Source: an uncultured Flavobacteriaceae bacterium
GTDB taxonomy: Bacteria; Bacteroidota; Bacteroidia; Flavobacteriales; Flavobacteriaceae
Length of the DNA: 64,000 bases
Assembly (NCBI GenBank): GCA_947494695.1
Contig: CANLWB010000005.1
Location: 186,001 to 250,000, forward strand
Direction of reading: 5' to 3'
This document shows, in pieces, positions 1-9,500 of this stretch. How positions within the stretch are numbered: the stretch's first letter is position 1; every line of letters begins with the position of its first letter. The position numbers and the translations under genes were made by a program. Under the pieces are notes generated by a model. The model searched no databases and was not told where the DNA came from. It worked only from the letters and a program-made list of their open reading frames with translations.

Positions 1-258
1 AGCTTCCTTGTCTGAAGATAGAGGTGCTGTTCTTATAAGGAGTTTAGAAGGTGTAATACGTTCTAAGAACAATGCCATTCTTTCATAGGCCTGAAGGCGT
101 AAAGGCATGGCATTGACCTGTAAATCTTTTTTTAACAAAAACCGTCTGCGACCATCTTCATTTTTAGTATGTGCTTTAAAAAAGTAATAGGCAATAACAC
201 CAGTAATTAATGAAGGGATTGCAAATAAAAATAAGTCTAAAATTCTTTGTACATCCAT
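1..258 (-). CDS. N-terminal part of a small membrane-anchored protein (DUF7935-like), cut by the window edge
   Basis: Eighty-six codons run without a stop from an ATG at 258 to the window edge. Residues about 7-27 are hydrophobic (LFLFAIPSLITGVIAYYFF) and form one N-terminal membrane segment; the rest seen is basic and hydrophilic, including an LRLQAYERMALFLERI stretch. This pattern resembles a family of short flavobacterial proteins annotated as DUF7935, from memory rather than a search. It starts 8 bp after the stop of the FMN glutamate-synthase-like gene and is probably the last or a later gene of the operon that begins with the M20 amidohydrolase. The C-terminus is outside the window and no function is known. 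Confidence 0.75.
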   Translation of the reverse strand, partial: MDVQRILDLFLFAIPSLITGVIAYYFFKAHTKNEDGRRRFLLKKDLQVNAMPLRLQAYERMALFLERITPSKLLIRTAPLSSDKEA

Positions 259-266
259 AGTATATA

Positions 267-1841
267 TTAGTCGATTTGGGTTTTGTTATAATGTGCTCCC
301 AAATATAAACAATCTTTTAAATCTTGCATGCCTGTAAATGGTACAAGTGTTTTCTCATACATATATGTCTTATCCAGTTCTTTGGAGAGGTTATGGTCAT
401 CTACATTCATATCGATATCACTCATTTTAAACTGACAAGGGTGTTCATATCCAGCGGCATGGGTAATTTCTATGAGTTCTTTTTTAAAGGTTTTAAAGTA
501 CTGCGCTAATCGTTCAGATTTTAATGGAATATTGATACCATTTTGCAACCATTTGCTCTGCGTGGCAATACCAGCAGGGCATCTGTTAGTATGACATATT
601 TGTGCCTGAATACAACCAATACTCATCATGGCCTCGCGAGCTACATTGATACAATCAACCCCCATGGCAAAGGCCATGGCTGCTTTGGCTGGAAATCCAA
701 GCTTACCACTACCTATAAAAACAATACGTTCAGACAGTCCTTTGTGCTTAAAAAGCTTGTATAAATCGCTAAACCCATATACCCACGGTAAGGATACATG
801 ATCTGCGAAACTTGGAGGTGCAGCTCCGGTGCCACCTTCACCACCATCAATCGTAATAAAATCAGGGCCTTTTCCCGTTTTTAGCATGATATCTGCAAGT
901 TCTTCCCATTGATCCAGTTTCCCAATGGCGGCTTTAATACCCACAGGTAATCCGGTGGCATTGGCAATGGCTTCTATAAAATCTACCATTTCTGGAACAT
1001 TAGAAAAGGCTTTATGAGTGGGAGGAGAGAGTACATCTTTTCCCTTTTCAACACCTCTAATAGCCGCTATTTCTGACGTTATTTTAGCACCAGGAAGTAC
1101 TCCTCCTTTACCAGGTTTTGCGCCTTGTGATAGCTTTACTTCAATGGCTCTTATAAAAGGATTTTCTTCAACCATTTTCTTCATTTTCTCCATAGAGAAA
1201 CCACCATCCTTCGATCGTACGCCAAAATACCCAGTACCAAAATGAAACACAACATCCCCACCATTACTATGATAAGACGATAAGCCTCCTTCACCGGTAT
1301 TGTGATAGGCTCCCGCTATTTTAACACCTTGGTTTAATGATGATATGGCCTTGGCTGAAAGCGAACCGTAACTCATAGCAGATACATTTATAATAGAGGC
1401 CGGGCGATATGGTCTTTTGCGCTTGTTGAATTCACCAATAACCTTGGCACATGGCAAAAATGTTTTATCGATACTATTAGGGTGGTCTTTGTCAATTTTA
1501 AAAGGCATCATAGCATTATTGATAAATACATGCTGATGTTCATAAATATTGCGATCGGTACCAAAACCTTCATAGTTGTTTTCTTTTTTTGCTGAGGCAT
1601 AAATCCAACCGCGTTCAATACGATTAAAAGGTAATTCTTCCCTGTTATTGGCAACAAAGTACTGGCGCATTTCGGGGCCAATACTTTCCAGTAAATAGCG
1701 TAAATGACCAACGATAGGGAAGTTATGACTAATGGTATGTCTTTTTTGAAAGAAGATGTCCCGGATAGCAATTAACGTTAGACCCATTATGATCCAGCCC
1801 CACCAGGGGATATTTGAGAGAAAATCTAAAATGGTGTTCAT
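267..1841 (-). CDS. FMN-binding glutamate synthase family protein (GltB central-domain-like)
   Basis: The 524-residue protein has one N-terminal membrane segment (about residues 11-29). The rest is a TIM-barrel domain like the FMN-binding part of the glutamate synthase large subunit. Visible signatures are a GEGGLSSYH loop near residue 183, VKLSQGAKPGKGG, the flavin-site stretch TIDGGEGGTGAAP, and a C-x5-C-x4-C cluster (CIQAQICHTNRC, near residue 412) of the type that holds the 3Fe-4S centre in GltB. There is no glutaminase domain, so it is a stand-alone member of the family and not a full glutamate synthase. Its substrate is unknown. The ATG lies 1 bp after the stop of the upstream M20 amidohydrolase gene, so the two are almost certainly co-transcribed. 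Confidence 0.92.
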   Translation of the reverse strand: MNTILDFLSNIPWWGWIIMGLTLIAIRDIFFQKRHTISHNFPIVGHLRYLLESIGPEMRQYFVANNREELPFNRIERGWIYASAKKENNYEGFGTDRNIYEHQHVFINNAMMPFKIDKDHPNSIDKTFLPCAKVIGEFNKRKRPYRPASIINVSAMSYGSLSAKAISSLNQGVKIAGAYHNTGEGGLSSYHSNGGDVVFHFGTGYFGVRSKDGGFSMEKMKKMVEENPFIRAIEVKLSQGAKPGKGGVLPGAKITSEIAAIRGVEKGKDVLSPPTHKAFSNVPEMVDFIEAIANATGLPVGIKAAIGKLDQWEELADIMLKTGKGPDFITIDGGEGGTGAAPPSFADHVSLPWVYGFSDLYKLFKHKGLSERIVFIGSGKLGFPAKAAMAFAMGVDCINVAREAMMSIGCIQAQICHTNRCPAGIATQSKWLQNGINIPLKSERLAQYFKTFKKELIEITHAAGYEHPCQFKMSDIDMNVDDHNLSKELDKTYMYEKTLVPFTGMQDLKDCLYLGAHYNKTQID

Positions 1842-1842
1842 G

Positions 1843-3114
1843 CTAATGATTTAAATAATCTAAAGTCATATGAGTTAGTGTTTTTACCCCTAAAAGCATA
1901 CCGTTATCGTCAATTTTAAAATCGGGGGTGTGATGCGGATAAGATTCTGTGGTGCCTGGAGTCATGCCTCCAAGATAGAAATAAAACCCAGGAACTAATT
2001 CCTGAAAATAAGAGAAGTCTTCTCCTCCTGTTGTGGCTTTCATAATTTCCACATGCTTTTCGCCAGCCACTTTTTTCATGGTTGGTAGCATTTGTTCTAC
2101 AAGTTTAGGATCGTTATAGGTAATAGAGGTGTTATTTTGAAACTCGATAGTGGCAGACCCTCCGTAAGCCTTAGCAATTGTAGTTGTCATTTCGGTCATT
2201 CTGCGTTCAATATGAGCGCGCATGGCAGGGTCCAGTGTTCTAACAGTTCCGATAAGTTCGGCACTTTCGGGAATGATATTAAATCGAACACCACTGGTTA
2301 TCTTTCCAACCGTAATAACAGCTGCTTCATTAGTAAGCTGAGACTCTCGGCTAATAATGGTTTGTAATCCATCAATAATTTTGGCCGAAATCAAAATAGG
2401 GTCTACGCCAGCCCAAGGCTGAGAGCCGTGTGTTTGTTTTCCTTTTACATCGATTACAAAACGTTCTACTGAAGCCATCATGCCTCCGCTTTTATATCTA
2501 ATGGTTCCTACTGGTGTCCCGGAATTGATGTGCAGTCCAAAAATAGCATCCACCTTAGGTTTTGTTAACACACCTTCTTTAATCATAAGTTTTGCTCCAC
2601 CTTCTTCTCCCGGAGGTGGGCCTTCCTCGGCAGGCTGAAAAATAAATTTAACCGTACCATTAATTTTGTCTTTATTTTTTGATAGAATCTCTGCAACGCC
2701 CATTAAAATTGCCGTATGTGTATCGTGTCCGCAGGCATGCATAACTCCGGTTTCTTTATTTAAAAATGTGGTTTTTACTTCAGATTTAAAAGGTAAGTCA
2801 TTACGTTCTGTAACCGGTAAGGCATCAATGTCTGCGCGCAAAGCCACAACCTTTCCCGGGGTATTACCCTTTAAAATGCCAACAACTCCAGTATGGGCGA
2901 CCTCTGTTTGAACTTTTATACCTAATGATTTTAAATGTCTGGCTATTTTTTCGGCAGTTTTAAACTCACGATTTGATAGTTCTGGAAATTGGTGAAAGTG
3001 ATGTCTCCATTCAATAACCTTGCCTTCAACATCGGCAAATTGCCGTTCTAAACTAAGTTGCCCATGAAGCATACAAGTACCCAACAAAAGACATACTAAA
3101 AAGAGGTATTTCAT
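1843..3114 (-). CDS. Secreted M20-family amidohydrolase (M20D, N-acyl-amino-acid hydrolase type)
   Basis: The 423-residue protein has a signal peptide (residues 1-19, ending LHGQ) and then a peptidase M20D fold. The zinc-binding motif HACGHDTHTA (near residue 126), the catalytic/metal EEG cluster (PAEEGPPPGEEGG) and the late HHTPDF histidines are all present, so the active site looks complete. Members of this family hydrolyse N-acyl amino acids such as hippurate or amino-acid-auxin conjugates; the substrate here cannot be told from sequence. The signal peptide indicates export to the periplasm or beyond. It is the first gene of a minus-strand operon with the FMN glutamate-synthase-like protein. 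The divergent helicase gene starts 133 bp away. Confidence 0.93.
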   Translation of the reverse strand: MKYLFLVCLLLGTCMLHGQLSLERQFADVEGKVIEWRHHFHQFPELSNREFKTAEKIARHLKSLGIKVQTEVAHTGVVGILKGNTPGKVVALRADIDALPVTERNDLPFKSEVKTTFLNKETGVMHACGHDTHTAILMGVAEILSKNKDKINGTVKFIFQPAEEGPPPGEEGGAKLMIKEGVLTKPKVDAIFGLHINSGTPVGTIRYKSGGMMASVERFVIDVKGKQTHGSQPWAGVDPILISAKIIDGLQTIISRESQLTNEAAVITVGKITSGVRFNIIPESAELIGTVRTLDPAMRAHIERRMTEMTTTIAKAYGGSATIEFQNNTSITYNDPKLVEQMLPTMKKVAGEKHVEIMKATTGGEDFSYFQELVPGFYFYLGGMTPGTTESYPHHTPDFKIDDNGMLLGVKTLTHMTLDYLNH

Positions 3115-3247
3115 AATGTTTAATTAAATTTATGCTTAAAGATATTCAAAAAGAATAAGTGTGCCATAATTGTTTATAATTATTAATAAATCTACTTAAT
3201 TAAGAGCGTAACAATGGTTATTTTCACAACGTAAAATTTTATATAGT

Positions 3248-5614
3248 TTGGAAGAGTATTTAAGTCAGTTAAATGATGCACAATTAGAACCTACTATTCA
3301 GGTTGATGGGCCTATGATTGTTATTGCAGGAGCGGGTTCTGGGAAAACACGAGTACTTACATATCGTATTGCGTATATGATGAGTAAAGGGGTTGATCCT
3401 TTTAATATATTATCGCTAACCTTTACCAATAAAGCGGCTCGTGAAATGAAGGAACGTATCGCTACTATTGTGGGAACTAGCGAAGCCAAGAATCTATGGA
3501 TGGGGACGTTTCACTCGGTATTTGCCAAGATTTTAAGGATAGAAGCCGATAGATTGGGGTATCCTAGTAATTTTACGATTTATGATACACAGGATTCAGA
3601 TCGATTAATTGCTTCAATCATCAAGGAAATGAACCTGGATAAAGATATCTATAAGTATAAACAGGTACGTTCCAGGATATCTTCTTATAAAAATAGCTTA
3701 ATAACGGTTCGGGCGTATTTTCAAAATGGAGAGCTTATTGAAGCGGATACTATGGCCAGACGTCCAAGAATGGGAGATGTTTACAAGGAATATGTGGACA
3801 GGTGTTTTAAAGCGGGTGCCATGGATTTTGATGATCTTCTGCTTAAAACTAACGAACTTCTAACACGATTTCCTGAGGTTCTTGCAAAATACCAAAACCG
3901 ATTTAAATATATATTGGTAGATGAGTATCAGGATACCAACCATTCTCAATATTTAATTGTAAGAGCGCTATCCGATAAGTTTCAGAATATTTGTGTGGTT
4001 GGGGATGATGCGCAAAGTATTTATGCGTTCCGTGGTGCCAATATCAATAATATTTTGAATTTCCAGAAGGATTATGACGATGTTAAGGTGTTTAGATTGG
4101 AACAGAATTACCGTTCCACAAAAAATATTGTAAACGCTGCGAATTCAATCATTGATAAGAATGAAACGAAACTGGATAAAGTGGTTTGGACAGCTAATGA
4201 CGAAGGGGGGAAGATAAAAGTAAATCGTTCGTTAACGGATGCCGATGAAGGGCGTTATGTCGCTAGTACCATTTTTGAGACCAAAATGCAGAACCAGCTA
4301 AACAATAGCGAATTTGCAATTTTATATAGAACCAATGCACAATCCCGTTCTATTGAGGACGCTTTACGTAAACGTGACATTCCTTATAGAATTTATGGTG
4401 GTTTGTCGTTCTATCAGCGTAAGGAGATTAAAGATGTATTGTCTTATTTGCGATTGGTTATAAATCCAGCAGATGAAGAAGCTCTTAAACGTGTTATTAA
4501 TTTCCCACCTAGAGGTATTGGACAGACCACTGTTGATAGATTGATTGTGGCCGCCAATGGGTACAAACGTACCATATTTGAGGTGATGAAAAACATTGAC
4601 AAGGCCAATGTTAAAATTAACTCGGGGACAAAGAATAAACTTCAGAATTTTGTAACGCTTATAGAGAGTTATCAGGTACTAAATCAAACGGCTGATGTCT
4701 TTGAGCTAGCTGAACATGTTACTAGAACGAGCGGACTCATTAAAGAACTTAATAAAGATGGAACTCCCGAGGGTGTTACCAGAATGGAGAATATTGAGGA
4801 GCTTTTAAATGGTATGAAGGATTTTGTGGAAGGACAAAAAGAAATAGCCGATGCTACTGGTTCGCTTGCCGAATTTTTAGAGGATGTCGCTTTGGCAACC
4901 GACCTTGATAATGATAAAGAGGATTCGGATCGTGTGGCACTTATGACGATTCATTTAGCAAAAGGGCTGGAGTTTCCCTATGTTTATATTGTAGGGCTGG
5001 AAGAAGACCTATTTCCTAGTGCTATGAGTATGAATACACGTAGTGAATTGGAGGAAGAACGCCGACTGTTTTATGTGGCATTAACACGGGCAGAGAAACA
5101 GGCTTATCTAACTTATGCATTATCGCGGTACCGTTGGGGGAAACTTGTAGACTCTGAACCTAGTCGTTTTATTGAAGAAATTGACGAGCAGTATTTGGAC
5201 ATCCAGACTCCCTTGGAAGAACGTCGTTTTAATCCTATGCTTGACGCTGATATTTTTGGAGATGTTAGTCCAGAATCCACCAAGAGTATTAGTCCGGATA
5301 AAGTTAGATTTAAACCCGCCAAACAGCCTGTTCTTAAAAAGGGAGAGGGAAAGAAAACCACGGAAAAGTTTCAAGTTACAACACCTAAAAAGCTAAAACG
5401 TATGTCTGATACCGGTTCTGATACCGGAGGCAATACCAACTTATTTGATAGTAAATTAGCTGTTGGTAATGTTGTTAAACATATTCGTTTTGGAACCGGA
5501 GAAGTTAAAAAAATAGAAGGTGTAGGGGCCGATATGAAAGCCGAAATTGATTTTCAGCATGGAGGTGTTAAGAAGTTGTTATTACGTTTTGCTAAGTTAG
5601 AAGTTGTAGGGTGA
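3248..5614 (+). CDS. UvrD/PcrA-type ATP-dependent DNA helicase (superfamily 1)
   Basis: The 788-residue protein carries the full set of SF1A helicase motifs in order: Q-motif-like LNDAQ at 8-12, Walker A GAGSGKTR at 28-35, Walker B DEYQDTN near 225, motif III GDDAQSIYAFRGA, motif IV QNYRST, motif V TIHLAKGLEF and motif VI FYVALTRAE. The last 50 residues form a small SH3/tudor-like domain (VKHIRFGTGEV) as in PcrA, where this end contacts RNA polymerase. Expected role: 3'-5' unwinding in nucleotide-excision and mismatch repair and in removing stalled complexes. The start is a TTG; no in-frame ATG lies upstream, and the conserved N-terminus begins directly here. Length is typical of the family. 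Confidence 0.95.
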   Translation: MEEYLSQLNDAQLEPTIQVDGPMIVIAGAGSGKTRVLTYRIAYMMSKGVDPFNILSLTFTNKAAREMKERIATIVGTSEAKNLWMGTFHSVFAKILRIEADRLGYPSNFTIYDTQDSDRLIASIIKEMNLDKDIYKYKQVRSRISSYKNSLITVRAYFQNGELIEADTMARRPRMGDVYKEYVDRCFKAGAMDFDDLLLKTNELLTRFPEVLAKYQNRFKYILVDEYQDTNHSQYLIVRALSDKFQNICVVGDDAQSIYAFRGANINNILNFQKDYDDVKVFRLEQNYRSTKNIVNAANSIIDKNETKLDKVVWTANDEGGKIKVNRSLTDADEGRYVASTIFETKMQNQLNNSEFAILYRTNAQSRSIEDALRKRDIPYRIYGGLSFYQRKEIKDVLSYLRLVINPADEEALKRVINFPPRGIGQTTVDRLIVAANGYKRTIFEVMKNIDKANVKINSGTKNKLQNFVTLIESYQVLNQTADVFELAEHVTRTSGLIKELNKDGTPEGVTRMENIEELLNGMKDFVEGQKEIADATGSLAEFLEDVALATDLDNDKEDSDRVALMTIHLAKGLEFPYVYIVGLEEDLFPSAMSMNTRSELEEERRLFYVALTRAEKQAYLTYALSRYRWGKLVDSEPSRFIEEIDEQYLDIQTPLEERRFNPMLDADIFGDVSPESTKSISPDKVRFKPAKQPVLKKGEGKKTTEKFQVTTPKKLKRMSDTGSDTGGNTNLFDSKLAVGNVVKHIRFGTGEVKKIEGVGADMKAEIDFQHGGVKKLLLRFAKLEVVG

Positions 5615-5633
5615 TTTTAAGATCGAATAATTT

Positions 5634-6551
5634 TTATTCTTTTGACATAAATCCATTATTTAGACGGAAATTTAATACAATCCCATGAGTATCCATTAAA
5701 GTACTTTTTGTATTTTTATTGTAATTGTATAATATTCTAATATGATTGGTGATATGGAAGCCCGCTAGAAAATTCATGGAAGAATTAGTCCGGTATCCAA
5801 CACCAACTTCATATTTATTTTTATAATTAACCTTGGTATTAAAATCGGTCTGTATGGGAGCTCCCGCAACATGCTTAATGAGTACACTAGGATTAATCAT
5901 AACTTCTTCAAAACGTGTGGCAAAAAAGCGATATCCGGCATGAAGGTAATACGTACTTTTTATATTTATATTATTTTCAGAAGATAAAGAACCTCCTAGT
6001 AGATTAGGTATAGAGAAACCTATGTACATATGCTCTTTATTATAAGATACACCTGCCCCTAAAGTGGGTACAATCGTATTAATATTGTTGGCAAAGTTTG
6101 GATCGTTCTGAATTCCTAATTCTAATAGATTTTCATCATAGATCATAACACCTCCTGTTATTCCAAAAGAGAGCGCATGGGGGTTATAATCGAACCATCT
6201 ATTTCGGTCTGATTTAAAAAATAATTTATAAGAATACGCGCCAAACATACTTGTTGTGGTAGTAACTCCAACTTGATCGCTATAAACTCCTCCTCCTAGT
6301 CCTACATTTTTTAAGCCAATTGGAGAATTAACCGTTAGCCCAATATTTTTTGGACTTCCTTCTATTTTATTTAAATGGCCTCTATTGGTTATTGTAATAT
6401 CAGTATCTGGATAAAAACCTGCATGAGCTGGATTAATAATCACATTATTATAGCTGTAATTTGCAAAAACAGGGGTTTGTTGTCCAAATATAGAATGTAA
6501 GCACACTGTTGATAACATTACTGCTATCAATATTATATTTTTAATTTTCAT
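5634..6551 (-). CDS. PorP/SprF family type IX secretion system membrane protein
   Basis: The 305-residue protein has a signal peptide (ends IFGQ). It begins with the family hallmark QQTPVFANYSYNNVIINPAHAGFYPD and continues with alternating amphipathic strands typical of an outer-membrane beta barrel. PorP/SprF proteins pair with T9SS cargo carrying a type B (gliding-motility-associated, CHU_C) C-terminal domain and are thought to help hold it on the surface. The ATG lies 3 bp after the stop of the large type B cargo gene, so the two are a cargo-partner operon. It converges with the helicase gene, whose stop is 19 bp away; no clear terminator is visible in that gap. Confidence 0.93.
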   Translation of the reverse strand: MKIKNIILIAVMLSTVCLHSIFGQQTPVFANYSYNNVIINPAHAGFYPDTDITITNRGHLNKIEGSPKNIGLTVNSPIGLKNVGLGGGVYSDQVGVTTTTSMFGAYSYKLFFKSDRNRWFDYNPHALSFGITGGVMIYDENLLELGIQNDPNFANNINTIVPTLGAGVSYNKEHMYIGFSIPNLLGGSLSSENNINIKSTYYLHAGYRFFATRFEEVMINPSVLIKHVAGAPIQTDFNTKVNYKNKYEVGVGYRTNSSMNFLAGFHITNHIRILYNYNKNTKSTLMDTHGIVLNFRLNNGFMSKE

Positions 6552-6554
6552 AAA

Positions 6555-9500
6555 TTATCGTTTTAAAACAAGGAAACCTGTTTCTTTTTTCAAATGATGA
6601 GTCCCGTCAATTTTAATATGAAAGAAATAGGTACCCTCTGGTAATATATCTGCTCCTAGGTTTCTTTTTCTGTTAGCGATGCCTCTAAAAGCTTTAGAAG
6701 TATTATTATAACCGGTAGCTTCAAAAACCAAATCCCCCCATCTGTTATATATCAATACTTTATTATTAGGGTAATTATCAATACCATCTATTTCCCAATA
6801 TTCATTTATTCCATCACCATCTGGAGAAAACCCATATTTAGTTTCATCTGCTTCTAATGGGGTTACAAACACTGTTATTGTATCTTCTGCAATACAGCCC
6901 TCATCATTGGTGAAACGTAATGTATATGTTGTTGTTTCTGTTGGGTTTGCTATCGGATTTGCTATAGTAGTATGACTTAATCCTTCAGAAGGCGACCATT
7001 GTAACGTACCTGGGTTTGATGCTGAAATTATGGCATTCAATTGTGTCGCTTGCCTTTCTACGATTTCAAGATTTTCTCCTGCATCTATAGTGCATACTAT
7101 TGGATCTACACGGTCTATAACAATTTCAAAATCACATGCAGCAGTATTACCATAATCATCTGTAACAGTAATTACTAAAGTCGTATTTGCTATAAATGCA
7201 GTGCCAGCCCTAGGGCTTTGGGTAATCTCAAGATCAGAATCACAATTATCTGAAGCAGCTATACGAGTTGTATAATCAGGTAAGGTTGATCCTGTGGCTA
7301 AATTTTGATCATCTAGACAGGTTGTAATCACTGGATCTTCAACATCCGGACTCTCATTGATAGTAAATCGGCAGGTATCCGAGTTCCCTGAAGCATCCGA
7401 GACTGTCATGATGACTTCCATACCATCGGTAAAAGGACTACCGACTGCAGGGGTCTGGGTAATTCTCGGTGAGGCATCACAATTATCTGTAACGGTCATT
7501 AAACCTATATAATCTGGTACTACAGCACCACAGGATAAGGACTGATCTGCGATGCAGCTAAAAGTAGGTGGTGCGGTATCCGGACTCTCATTGATAGTAA
7601 ATCGGCAGGTATCGGAGTTCCCTGAAGCATCCGAGACTGTCATGATGACTTCCATACCATCGGTAAAAGCACTACCGGCTGCAGGGGTCTGGGTAATTCT
7701 AGGTGAGGCATCACAATTGTCTGTAACGGTCATTAAGCCTGTATAATCTGGTACTACAGCACTACAGGATGATGACTGATCTGGGATACAGCTAAAAGTA
7801 GGCGGGGAGGTATCCGGACTCTCATTGATAGTAAATCGGCAGGTATCCGAGTTCCCCGAAGCATCTGAGACCGTCATGATGATCTCCATACCATCGGTAA
7901 AAGCACTACCGACTGCAGGAGTCTGGGTAATTCTCGGTGAGGCATCACAATTGTCTGTAACGGTCATTAAGCCAGTATAATTTGGTACTACAGTACTACA
8001 GGATAAGGACTGATCTGGGATACAGCTAAAAGTAGGCGGGGAGGTATCCGGACTCTCATTGATAGTAAATCGGCAGGTATCCGAGTTCCCCGAAGCATCT
8101 GAGACCGTCATGATGATCTCCATACCATCGGTAAAAGCACTACCGACTGCAGGAGTCTGGGTAATTCTAGGGGAAGCATCACAATTGTCTGTAACTGTCA
8201 TTAAACCAGTATAATCTGGTACTACAGTACCACAGGATAATGACTGATCTGCGATGCAGCTAAAAGTAGGAGGTGCGGTATCTGGACTTTTATTGATAGT
8301 AAATCGGCAGGTATCCGAGTTCCCTGAAGCATCCGAGACCGTCATAATGACTTCCATACCATCGGTAAAAGCACTACCGACTGCAGGGTTCTGGGTAATT
8401 CTAGGGGAAGCATCACAATTGTCTGTAACGGTCATTAAACCTGTATAATCTGGTACTACAGTACCACAGGATAATGACTGATCTGCGATGCAGCTAAAAG
8501 TAGGCGGATCGGTATCTGGGTTGGCTTCAACCAAAAACGAACAAGAATTTCCGTTTCCTGAAGGGTCTTCGACAAACGCGGTGACACGAACATCTCCTGT
8601 AAAAACTGTTCCCGCAGCGGGATCCTGCCTGTATGAAACTGTTGCACTACAATTATCGGTAACACTTAGTAATGAAGAATAATCAGGTATTAAATCTCCA
8701 CAATTTAGATACTGAGTAGCAGGGCAAGTTACTATGGGGGCCTCTACATCTGGTGTTGAGGCTGTTACGTTAAAAACACAAGTATCACTATTTCCAGATT
8801 CATCTGTATATGTTACCATAATTTCAATGCCATCATAGAATGTACTACCTTCTGCTGGAGTTTGGCTCCAACGAATCGTTTCACTACAGTTATCTGCCAA
8901 ATTCATCATTGGATCTAATGCATAATTTGGTATAGTAGCACCACATGGTAATGTTAGGGAAGAGGGACAATTAAAAGTGGGAGCTTCAGTATCTGTACCG
9001 GAAGCATTGATCTGTATGCTGCACGAATTACTATTTGTCGCATCATCTGTTGCGGTAAACGTTATCGTCATGCCATCGTAAAACTTTGATCCGGGTCCTG
9101 GGTCTTGTGTAACGTCTATAGATGTATCTATATCGTCTGTCACCGTCAATAATGGTATATAGTTAGGAACAGGGTCTCCACAAGCTAACACCTGGTCTGG
9201 AGGACAAGTAATTGTTGGAGGCGTGGTATCTGAGCTAGACAACGTTGTAACATCATTGATATGGTAGATTTCACCTTGATTACCAGTAGCATCTTCCAAA
9301 AATAAATAGACATCATATGTCGTACCTGCTGTCAATGAAGAAATAACTTCGTCTATATCGGTATTCGCTATATCCATCAAAAAATTGCCACTTGTTACAG
9401 TTCCCGTTGCATTACGAATAGCATCATGATCCATGGTGCCTCCAAAATTTCCTGGTAAAATGGCGTAGTGTATGGTTCCTGTTTCTGGTCCATTAACACG

